A DNA stretch of 6,028 nucleotides from Ruminococcus flavefaciens (GTDB lineage Bacteria > Bacillota > Clostridia > Oscillospirales > Ruminococcaceae). Shown piece by piece: positions 1-4,968 of this stretch. Made by a program: the position numbers and the translations under genes. The notes beneath the pieces were generated by a model, which saw only the letters and a program-made list of their open reading frames with translations, was not told the origin of the DNA and did not search any database. The stretch is taken from NCBI GenBank assembly GCA_902796705.1, contig CADBQF010000136.1:1-6028 (forward strand). The letters are read 5' to 3'. Every line of letters begins with the position of its first letter. Position 1 is the stretch's first letter.

Positions 1-713
1 AATACCGATGCGGCTTCATTTACCATGCACTTATTGAAGAATTTTCTGTATATCATTGTACGTTCGAGCCTGATATCATCATCGGAATAGTATTCAGGAA
101 ACTGACTGTCACTTACCAATAATCTGATGATACCGGTCTTACGGGCGGCATTTATGAGGAGAGATGTACTTTTTGGAATGGCATCGATCTCGCTGTAAGA
201 ATCCGGAAAAGCCATATCTATGCTGATAATTCCCTCAACTTCGTCCGGATACATCTGAGCCCACATGAGAGCCTCGATGCCGGACATCGAATACGGACAG
301 AGGATATACGGAGCTTCAACTCCTGATTTAATGAGAGCTTCTCTGTCCTGACGGACGATAGTTTCAAAACTGCGGTCTGTATCGATGACATCGCTCATAC
401 CGTAGCCGAATTTCTCGACAACAGCACATTTGCAATTGCTGCTGAGCTTCGAGTAAAGCGGTCTGAATGTGAATACCGGTGCTGTATCGGCGGCAGGCGG
501 CATGAATACGAGCGTATGCTCACCTTCACCGACAGTGAAGATATTCATTTTGTGGCCGTCAACTTCTACAAATTCGCCGGGATAGTCTTTGAGGAGCTTT
601 TCCTCCTTTTTCAGCAGTATCTGATTTATAACAGTCATAACGATGATGAATACTATTAATAGTATAAGTAATGCGAGCAGTATTTTTCCGATGATCTTCA
701 ATGCTTTTTTCAT
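1..713 (-). CDS. Membrane-anchored alpha/beta hydrolase, 3' end cut off by window edge
   Basis: The frame is open from an ATG at 713 to the left edge, giving 237 codons with no stop. The 5' sequence AAAAGGGG, overlapping the stop of the preceding gene, is the ribosome site. Residues 10-30 form one hydrophobic segment after a Lys-rich start, so the protein should be anchored with its catalytic domain outside. The fold shows in VEKFGYGMSD (98-108), RQDRE (121-125) and the nucleophile elbow PYSMSG with Ser142, followed by WAQMYPDEVE. It is a tandem paralogue of the gene just upstream: about 63% identical over the first 170 residues by hand count, without gaps. The usual oxyanion-loop glycines are replaced by MPPAADTAP (71-79). 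The catalytic Asp and His expected near the C-terminus lie beyond the window. Substrate unknown; a lipase, esterase or peptidase role is equally possible. Confidence 0.85.
   Translation of the reverse strand, partial: MKKALKIIGKILLALLILLIVFIIVMTVINQILLKKEEKLLKDYPGEFVEVDGHKMNIFTVGEGEHTLVFMPPAADTAPVFTFRPLYSKLSSNCKCAVVEKFGYGMSDVIDTDRSFETIVRQDREALIKSGVEAPYILCPYSMSGIEALMWAQMYPDEVEGIISIDMAFPDSYSEIDAIPKSTSLLINAARKTGIIRLLVSDSQFPEYYSDDDIRLERTMIYRKFFNKCMVNEAASV
615..713 (-). repeat. Direct repeat, copy 1: 5' end of the second hydrolase gene
   Basis: These 99 bp match 1583-1681 with 7 mismatches by hand alignment. The last 66 bp (648-713) differ at a single base. The repeat covers the start codon and the membrane anchor codons of the partial hydrolase gene, and similarity falls away further into the gene. 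Confidence 0.9.
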
Positions 714-727
714 AAGTTTTACCCCTT

Positions 728-1681
728 TTATTTATCAAGTCCCTTGATGAATCCTTTCATATCACGGCTTATGCGGTCATATTCAAAGTCGTGGACATAA
801 TGGCCGCAGCTAAGCTGTATCACTTTTCCGTCAGATGAAGCGTCAGCCATTGCCTGCATACCGCTGAGCCAGAACTTGCTGTCTTTATTATCAGCAGAAG
901 AATACAGTATCATTGGCACTTTGGGCAGGGGCATTGAGTTGAGTTCAGCTACCAGGGCTTTCTCTTTGCCGTTGCTGCCCTCTCTTATTACAGTATCATT
1001 AAGGGATTTCTGGCAGAACAGCTCATTGAATATCCTGCCTTCCTCATCGGAAAGAGTTCCTGACTGATCCTGGTCGAAGAATCTCATGATACCGGTAAAC
1101 CGGAAGAATTTGAATACCGGCACTATGTACTTCATGCTGTCAGAATTAATTTCGCTCTCGTCCTTGCAGTTTGGCGTACACATATCAAGGCCGACTATCG
1201 CCTCTACTTCGTCGGGATATTTCTGAGCCCAGAGCGTAGCCTCATAGCCGGAGAAAGAATGCGGACACAGCACATAAGGAGCTTTTATTCCTGCCTTTTC
1301 GAGGACTTCTCTGTCCTGACGCAGGATAGTGTCCATTGTGCGGTCATCGTCGATCTCATCGCTGAAACCATAGCCGAACTTTTCGATGACGACTATCTTG
1401 TATTCATCGCTCAGCCTGCTGTAAAGCGGCTTGAAATCCAGAATGGGAGAAGCTGTACCGTAGCCTGACAGGAACACGATAGTGTGATCTCCCTCGCCCT
1501 CTGTGTAGATACTCATATTGTGACCGTCAACTTCTATGAGCTGACCGAGAGGTTCTTCGCAGAGCTTCCTGTTCTTCCTCATCAATATCTGATTTATCAC
1601 TGTCATCACGATAAGGAATACTATTAGTAGTATAAGTAATGCGAGCAGTATTTTTCCGATGATCTTCAATGCTTTTTTCAT
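728..1681 (-). CDS. Membrane-anchored alpha/beta hydrolase, complete
   Basis: A 317-residue serine hydrolase of the alpha/beta fold. MKK plus a hydrophobic stretch (about 10-30) gives an N-terminal anchor with no signal-peptidase site that I can see, so the domain probably faces outward. Visible landmarks: core strand and loop HTIVFLSGYGTASP (66-79), VIEKFGYGFSD (98-108), nucleophile elbow PHSFSG with Ser142, a likely acid Asp264 in YSSAD, and His294 in CGHYVHDFE. The elbow departs from the common GHSxGG form (Pro for the first Gly, Ser for the next). A cap region lies around 170-240 and contains an EF-hand-like loop (203-214). The start is supported by TGAGGTG about 7 nt upstream. The next gene follows after 14 nt and is its paralogue. 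The family is certain; substrate and physiological role are not. Confidence 0.9.
   Translation of the reverse strand: MKKALKIIGKILLALLILLIVFLIVMTVINQILMRKNRKLCEEPLGQLIEVDGHNMSIYTEGEGDHTIVFLSGYGTASPILDFKPLYSRLSDEYKIVVIEKFGYGFSDEIDDDRTMDTILRQDREVLEKAGIKAPYVLCPHSFSGYEATLWAQKYPDEVEAIVGLDMCTPNCKDESEINSDSMKYIVPVFKFFRFTGIMRFFDQDQSGTLSDEEGRIFNELFCQKSLNDTVIREGSNGKEKALVAELNSMPLPKVPMILYSSADNKDSKFWLSGMQAMADASSDGKVIQLSCGHYVHDFEYDRISRDMKGFIKGLDK
1040..1075 (-). other. EF-hand-type calcium-binding loop inside the hydrolase cap
   Basis: Residues 203-214 read DQDQSGTLSDEE. This fits the canonical 12-residue EF-hand loop: Asp at 1 and 3, Ser at 5, Gly at 6, Leu at 8, Ser at 9 and Glu at 12. Plausible helices flank it (KFFRFTGIMRFF before, GRIFNELFCQ after). 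The tandem paralogue lacks it at the same place (SDSQFPEYYSDDD). Calcium binding is inferred from the motif only. Confidence 0.5.
1583..1681 (-). repeat. Direct repeat, copy 2: 5' end of the first hydrolase gene
   Basis: This is the partner of the repeat at 615-713, offset by exactly 968 bp. It encodes the first 33 residues of the complete hydrolase, including the anchor. The ribosome-binding regions upstream of the two copies are not similar, so the identity begins at the start codon. Confidence 0.9.
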
Positions 1682-1707
1682 GATAATTCACCTCATAGTA
1701 TTTTATA

Positions 1708-1728
1708 CAGGCGGCACAGAGCCGCCTG
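1708..1728 (-). terminator. GC-rich hairpin, possible weak terminator or attenuator
   Basis: A perfect 8-bp stem (CAGGCGGC with its complement) closes a 5-nt loop. It begins 2 nt after the stop codon of the Tudor-like gene and lies 26 nt before the first hydrolase start. On the minus strand the stem is followed by TATAAAATAC rather than a U run, so full intrinsic termination is doubtful. It may partly separate hydrolase expression from the upstream genes, or stabilise the 3' end of the upstream message. Confidence 0.45.
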
Positions 1729-1730
1729 AA

Positions 1731-1931
1731 TTATTCTTTCCCTTGTTCATTGACCTGTATCTCAGGTTCGAGTTTTGATACCAAAGCACAGAGCTTTTTC
1801 TTTTTTCCGCTGTCAAACTCTATGGTGAGGATAATGTCGCCGCTGATCGGCAGCATATCAAGAACGACTCCTGCTCCGTAGAGCCTGTGCAGAACTCTGT
1901 CGCCTATCCTGATATTATCTATATCGATCAT
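1731..1931 (-). CDS. Stand-alone PcrA/UvrD-type Tudor-like domain protein (66 aa)
   Basis: A small soluble protein made almost entirely of one SH3/Tudor-like barrel. Residues 8-56 follow the pattern of the extreme C-terminus of PcrA/UvrD helicases: GDRVLHRLYGAGVV (10-23), an acidic-hydrophobic strand DIILTIEFDSG (32-42), then KKKKLCALVSKLEPE. In PcrA this appended domain contacts RNA polymerase; CarD and Mfd carry a related fold for the same purpose. Nothing of a helicase is present here, and the acidic tail ends at residue 66. The ATG lies 1 nt after the preceding stop (TGA-T-ATG) and has no clear Shine-Dalgarno sequence, so translation probably depends on coupling to the DUF4097 gene. That tight link argues for a role in the same system. 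The domain resemblance is strong; polymerase binding by this protein is inference. Confidence 0.75.
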   Translation of the reverse strand: MIDIDNIRIGDRVLHRLYGAGVVLDMLPISGDIILTIEFDSGKKKKLCALVSKLEPEIQVNEQGKE

Positions 1932-1932
1932 A

Positions 1933-2817
1933 TCAGTTGTTGTATGTCACTTTTGTGCTGCCTGCACCTGTTGAAATGTCCATTTTGTATTTTCCGATGT
2001 AATCAGAAGAAGAGTTTTCGAGATTGAGAGTAACATCACCTGCACCGGAGGAAACTTTTATATTTCCGTCGATCCTTCCGGTGAAGTTTGTATCTCCTGC
2101 ACCGTGGCTTGAATTGAAGCCGCCGAGTTTGGCAGATGCGGCCTTTGTATCTCCTGCACCTGTTTTGTCGGTGAGAGTTCCGCTGCACGTAAAGTCTGTG
2201 TACTTATGGTCGCCTGCACCTGATCTTACTGATGCAGTATCACATTTTACTGATTCGAGATCGATGTCGCCTGCACCGGATTCGAGCTTTATCTCACCGA
2301 ATGAAACACCGGAGAGATCCATATCGCCTGCACCGGCAGAAACAGCAAGCTTTTCGTATTCCTTTTCGGGAAGTTCAATAGTGATCTTGTCATTTACACC
2401 GTTCCAGTGGAATATCCAGAAAGACAGATCGAAGTCCCCGTTCTTTTCGCATACGATAGAGAGAGTCTTGCCGTTTACGGATACTTTTGATTTTTCCGGT
2501 ATCTTTTCAGCGTTGAGGTGTATCTTGCCGTCTTTGCTTTTAAGGATACTGATATCTGTAGCACCGCACTCGATATCAAATGCGTTGATATCGTCTATAT
2601 CGTAAGTTTCGTTGATCGTAGTTGTCTTGAAGTATTTCTCTGTATCGGTATTTCTGATGAGTGCGTATCCGATCATTGCGATGACCGCACCTATTATTAT
2701 CATCATTATGATGACGATATTGAAAATGTTTTTCTTTTCTCCGGAATTGCCGGAGTTTTTATTTGTGAACTCCTCATCTTCGAGGTGTTCTTTTCCGAAG
2801 TTATTGATATCAGCCAT
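1933..2817 (-). CDS. Membrane-anchored DUF4097 family repeat protein
   Basis: A 294-residue protein. An acidic N-terminus (1-28) precedes one transmembrane helix (about 31-54), and the rest should lie outside the membrane. From about residue 75 the sequence is the short-strand, Gly/Ser/Asp-rich repeat typical of DUF4097, predicted to coil as a beta-helix and often labelled putative adhesin. Seven turns end in GAGD or GAGS, at residues 162, 181, 200, 220, 239, 258 and 284. An in-frame ATG at 2826 (MQT) abuts the GGAG of the ribosome site with no spacing. The ATG at 2817 has AAGGAG 9 nt upstream and is chosen; it overlaps the end of the DUF1700 gene by 8 nt. DUF4097 proteins commonly sit with PadR and DUF1700 genes. 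The molecular function of the family is unknown. Confidence 0.88.
   Translation of the reverse strand: MADINNFGKEHLEDEEFTNKNSGNSGEKKNIFNIVIIMMIIIGAVIAMIGYALIRNTDTEKYFKTTTINETYDIDDINAFDIECGATDISILKSKDGKIHLNAEKIPEKSKVSVNGKTLSIVCEKNGDFDLSFWIFHWNGVNDKITIELPEKEYEKLAVSAGAGDMDLSGVSFGEIKLESGAGDIDLESVKCDTASVRSGAGDHKYTDFTCSGTLTDKTGAGDTKAASAKLGGFNSSHGAGDTNFTGRIDGNIKVSSGAGDVTLNLENSSSDYIGKYKMDISTGAGSTKVTYNN
1961..2334 (-). repeat. Seven GAGD/GAGS turns of the DUF4097 repeat domain
   Basis: The 8-mer CCTGCACC (plus-strand reading) occurs seven times, beginning at 1961, 2039, 2096, 2153, 2213, 2270 and 2327. Going from high to low coordinate the spacing is 57, 57, 60, 57, 57 and 78 bp, so turns are 19-20 residues except the last at 26. 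The Gly-Ala-Gly codons are the same in all seven turns, while the bases between are freely diverged. Confidence 0.9.
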
Positions 2818-3424
2818 TGTTTGCATCTCCTTTTCTGAAAGGTCTTGTTATGAATCTTGCGGCAGCCTTTATTCCTCTGCCAAGTGAGGGGAGGATGTTT
2901 TTGAAGCACATTTTTGCGAATCCGAGGAAAAGTCCTGTGATGAAGAGTCCTGAACCGAACATGAACACACCTGCCGGCGGAACTCTGAACAGAGTGGGTA
3001 TGCTCTCAAAGAGGAGAGCCACACCTGCTCCGGCAAAGGCAGCGACGAGTGAGACAGCGGCTACCATAAGTGCAAATAGTATAGCTGATACTGTTGCGAA
3101 TATCGGGAACCATACAGGGAAGAGGAGTATGAATATCGCTATCTTCAGACCTGTAGCTCCGCTTGACGTGCTTTCAGAGCGGACGGTGTTCGTATTGGTG
3201 TATGAAGTGTTTTCGGGAGCGACTGATATGCCGCTGTCAGCGAGTATGCCCTTTGCTATCTCTGCGGGATCACCGAGAGAAGCGGCGGTCTCCTCTTCCT
3301 TTGAAACGCCTGCATCGAGGAATACTTCTTCGTAGTATGACAGTGCGTCGTTTATATCGCCGGAGGAGAGTCCTCCTTTTTCAAGAGTGTTTTTTAGTGT
3401 GGTGAGAAATTCAAGTCTGTTCAT
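2810..3424 (-). CDS. DUF1700/HAAS-domain membrane protein
   Basis: A 204-residue protein. Residues 1-65 form the helical HAAS/DUF1700 module: MNRLEFLTTLKNTL, then a YYEEVFLDAG helix and the characteristic LGDPAEIAKGIL (50-61). A Ser/Thr/Asn-rich linker (66-92) follows, then strongly hydrophobic segments at about 93-138 and 152-172 and a basic tail. Proteins of this kind are encoded beside PadR regulators and are thought to connect membrane state to expression, but no biochemical role is established. A longer reading from the ATG at 3442 is less likely because that ATG overlaps the AAGGAG at 3434-3439, which sits 9 nt before the ATG at 3424. The gene overlaps padR by 14 nt and the DUF4097 gene by 8 nt, so the three should be translated together. 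Confidence 0.88.
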   Translation of the reverse strand: MNRLEFLTTLKNTLEKGGLSSGDINDALSYYEEVFLDAGVSKEEETAASLGDPAEIAKGILADSGISVAPENTSYTNTNTVRSESTSSGATGLKIAIFILLFPVWFPIFATVSAILFALMVAAVSLVAAFAGAGVALLFESIPTLFRVPPAGVFMFGSGLFITGLFLGFAKMCFKNILPSLGRGIKAAARFITRPFRKGDANNG

Positions 3425-3743
3425 AACATTCAGCTCCTTCATTCATAAGTATACTATCGATCTTCTTTTTGTGGCTGAGCCAGTCCTCTCTGTATTCTTC
3501 GAGAGCATCTGCTCCTTTGGCTGTTATGCGGTAATATCGTCTGTTCCTGCCCATATACTCCTTGTCATAAGTTTCGAGCAGTTCACCTTTCTGTAGTCTT
3601 CTGAGTACGGGATAGAGAGTAGATTCGGATATCTCAACAGCCTTGCGGAGATACTGAGTTATCTCATATCCGTAGGTATCATTCTTCTGGACGATAGAAA
3701 GCACCATTGCATCAAGGAGACCTGCGTTTATCGAAAAACCCAT
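3411..3743 (-). CDS. PadR family transcriptional regulator
   Basis: A 110-residue winged-helix repressor of the short PadR class. The sequence shows the family pattern LLDAMVLSIVQKNDTYGYEIT (9-29), a recognition helix around SESTLYPVLRRLQ (39-51) and a basic wing GRNRRYYRIT (65-74). A C-terminal helix (EEYREDWLSHKKKIDSIL) should form the dimer interface. The start has an optimal ribosome site, AAAGGAGG, 6 nt upstream. It is the first gene of the minus-strand chain and is preceded by a promoter covered by a 23-bp palindrome, which fits negative autoregulation as in many PadR proteins. The effector is unknown. PadR regulators next to DUF1700 and DUF4097 genes are a recurring arrangement in Firmicutes. 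Confidence 0.92.
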   Translation of the reverse strand: MGFSINAGLLDAMVLSIVQKNDTYGYEITQYLRKAVEISESTLYPVLRRLQKGELLETYDKEYMGRNRRYYRITAKGADALEEYREDWLSHKKKIDSILMNEGAECYEQT

Positions 3744-3749
3744 AACGTT

Positions 3750-3757
3750 CCTCCTTT
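3750..3757 (-). promoter_or_regulatory. Ribosome binding site of the padR-type gene
   Basis: AAAGGAGG on the minus strand, 6 nt before the ATG at 3743. It is close to the full anti-Shine-Dalgarno complement and fixes the start of the PadR gene. Confidence 0.85.
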
Positions 3758-3799
3758 CGGGATATAATATTTATTTGCTTGTAATATCTTTGCTATGAC

Positions 3800-3822
3800 A
3801 ATATTATACGCCGTATAATATT
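3800..3822. promoter_or_regulatory. 23-bp perfect palindrome, probable PadR operator
   Basis: Arms AATATTATACG and its exact complement flank a single central C at 3811. The palindrome covers the whole -10 box and much of the spacer of the padR-side promoter, so a bound dimer would block RNA polymerase. TGACA and TGTCA lie just outside the arms (3796-3800 and 3826-3830). Assignment to the adjacent PadR is inferred from position; the dyad is AT-rich and does not show the classic ATGT-N8-ACAT form. Confidence 0.7.
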
Positions 3823-3831
3823 ATTTGTCAA
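3803..3831 (-). promoter_or_regulatory. Consensus sigma-A promoter of the PadR/DUF1700/DUF4097 chain
   Basis: On the minus strand, TTGACA (3831-3826) is followed after exactly 17 bp by TATAAT (3808-3803), a perfect match to the housekeeping consensus. Transcription should start near 3796, leaving a leader of about 50 nt before the PadR start. So strong a promoter implies that repression sets the level of expression. Confidence 0.85.
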
Positions 3832-3949
3832 TACAATATTGCAGAAAATAATCATATTCGTATACAAGCTGTGAACACAGTGTTATATATCGCACCTGAT
3901 TTGTGCATAATGACAACAGTGAACAGAATAGAGCATAATAATACTATTT

Positions 3950-3978
3950 TTGACAGCGGTGTGATATAATTTTTATAT
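3950..3978 (+). promoter_or_regulatory. Candidate promoter of the GH5 gene (TTGACA-17-TTATAT)
   Basis: TTGACA (3950-3955) is followed after 17 bp by TTATAT (3973-3978), giving a start near 3985 and a leader of about 33 nt. A better -10 box, TATAAT with the TGG extension, lies at 3989-3994 but would start transcription only at about 4001, at the edge of the ribosome site. Which of the two is used cannot be decided from sequence. Confidence 0.5.
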
Positions 3979-3994
3979 CGCTGTGTGGTATAAT
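3956..3994 (+). repeat. Tandem 15-bp direct repeat in the GH5 promoter
   Basis: GCGGTGTGATATAAT (3956-3970) recurs as GCTGTGTGGTATAAT (3980-3994), two mismatches, 24 bp apart start to start. Each ends in TATAAT. Spacing of just over two helical turns would put two bound regulators on about the same face, or the repeat may be a duplicated -10 element. Confidence 0.6.
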
Positions 3995-4017
3995 CCTGTC
4001 AAAAGGAGGTCGATATC

Positions 4018-4968
4018 ATGTATTACGATAATTTCAAAAAGGGCATCAATCTCGGAGGCTGGCTCTCTCAGTGCAATTATGCAAAGGAACACCTTGACGG
4101 ATTCATCACGGAAGACGACATCAGGACGGTAGCTTCATGGGGAGCTGACCACGTAAGGATCCCGTTCGATTACAATATAATAGAGGACAATAACGGAAAT
4201 TTCATCGAGGAAGGATTTTTACGGCTCAGAAATGCTGTAAAGACCAGCCTTGATGCCGGACTCAATGTAGTGCTTGACCTGCACAAGACTGCCGGATTCT
4301 CGTTTGACTATTACGGCGAGGACGAAAAGGGCTTCTTTGACAGTGCGGCGTATCAGGAGCGTTTTTACCGTATTTGGGAACGCATGGCGGAAATTTTCGG
4401 AGACAGACCGGAGAATATAGCTTTCGAGCTTCTCAACGAGATAACGGACGAGGCATTCCTCCCGGCATGGAAAAGGATATCCGCCGAATGTATCCGCCGC
4501 ATAAGAGCGATCGCTCCGGAGACTATGATACTCCTCGGAAGCTACAGGAACAATGCCGCTGATACAGTTCAGTTCCTTGACAAGCTTCCTTATAATAATA
4601 TAGTATATAACTTCCACTGCTACGAACCTCTTAAATTCACTCATCAGGGTGCGTACTGGACAACAGAGATCGTTCCCGAAGAGAGAATGGCTTTTGAGGA
4701 TTCAGAAGCGAGTGAGGAATACTTCGGGAAGCTCTTCTCCACGGCGATAGAGAAGGCAAAAACAGACGGCGTTCCTCTCTACTGCGGAGAGTTCGGCGTT
4801 ATCGACGTTGTTTCTCCGGAGGATACTCTCAAATGGTACAGAACTATCACAAACGTCCTCCATAAATATGATATAGGCGTATGTGCGTGGACATACAAGG
4901 CAATGGACTTCGGACTTTCCGGCGAGCGTCTTGCAGGCGTTCGTGACGAGCTTCTCAAACTTTTGTAA
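4018..4968 (+). CDS. GH5 family glycoside hydrolase, apparently cytoplasmic
   Basis: A 316-residue (beta/alpha)8 glycosidase of family GH5, within the normal length of a single catalytic domain. The conserved GH5 residues are visible: Arg47 (HVRIPF), His89 (LDLHK), Asn140-Glu141 (LLNEI, acid/base), His200 and Tyr202 (NFHCYEP), Glu258 (CGEFG, nucleophile) and Trp291 (CAWTYK). It should cleave beta-glycosidic bonds with retention of configuration. There is no signal peptide, transmembrane helix, dockerin or carbohydrate-binding module, so it probably acts inside the cell on imported oligosaccharides such as cellodextrins or mannan fragments. AAGGAGGT 7 nt upstream fixes the start. It is transcribed divergently from the PadR chain, appears monocistronic, and is followed by 139 bp before the next gene. 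Substrate cannot be told from the sequence alone. Confidence 0.93.
   Translation: MYYDNFKKGINLGGWLSQCNYAKEHLDGFITEDDIRTVASWGADHVRIPFDYNIIEDNNGNFIEEGFLRLRNAVKTSLDAGLNVVLDLHKTAGFSFDYYGEDEKGFFDSAAYQERFYRIWERMAEIFGDRPENIAFELLNEITDEAFLPAWKRISAECIRRIRAIAPETMILLGSYRNNAADTVQFLDKLPYNNIVYNFHCYEPLKFTHQGAYWTTEIVPEERMAFEDSEASEEYFGKLFSTAIEKAKTDGVPLYCGEFGVIDVVSPEDTLKWYRTITNVLHKYDIGVCAWTYKAMDFGLSGERLAGVRDELLKLL

Larger units (their letters stand above)
3948..4004. repeat. 9-bp inverted repeat framing the GH5 promoter
   Basis: TTTTGACAG (3948-3956) contains the -35 box. Its exact complement CTGTCAAAA (3996-4004) runs into the ribosome site. The arms are 39 bp apart and enclose the direct repeat and an imperfect inner dyad (GATATA 3963-3968 against TATATC 3974-3979). 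Regulator binding is a reasonable guess; chance is possible. Confidence 0.45.

Noticed and set aside
2024..2605. Long open frame on the plus strand (193 codons) opposite the DUF4097 gene
   Set aside because: It is the mirror of the GAGD repeats, showing as repeated Ser-Pro-Ala-Pro. It has no ribosome site, and the minus frame has a clear family, start signal and operon position.
2824..2826. Upstream ATG (MQT) as start of the DUF4097 protein
   Set aside because: It directly abuts the GGAG sequence with no spacing; the ATG at 2817 has correct 9-nt spacing from the same site.
2817..3335. 172-codon open frame on the plus strand opposite the DUF1700 gene
   Set aside because: No ribosome site, no recognisable domain, and it is fully antisense to a well-supported DUF1700 gene.
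3440..3442. Upstream ATG (MKE) as start of the DUF1700 protein
   Set aside because: It overlaps the AAGGAG that serves the ATG at 3424, and the family's N-terminus begins at MNRLEFL.
3869..3916. Short dyads AACAC-A-GTGTT (3874-3884) and TTGT-N8-ACAA (3901-3916) as operators
   Set aside because: Arms of 4-5 bp are expected by chance in AT-rich intergenic DNA, and neither overlaps a promoter element.
3965..3970. TATAAT at 3965 as the -10 box paired with TTGACA at 3950
   Set aside because: The spacer would be only 9 bp, too short for sigma-A. It is better explained as the first unit of the direct repeat.
3974..4002. Minus-strand promoter using TTGACA at 4002-3997
   Set aside because: The hexamer is present as part of the inverted repeat, but 17-18 bp further on there is only GATATA or ATATAA, and the consensus promoter at 3831-3803 already serves the minus-strand genes.
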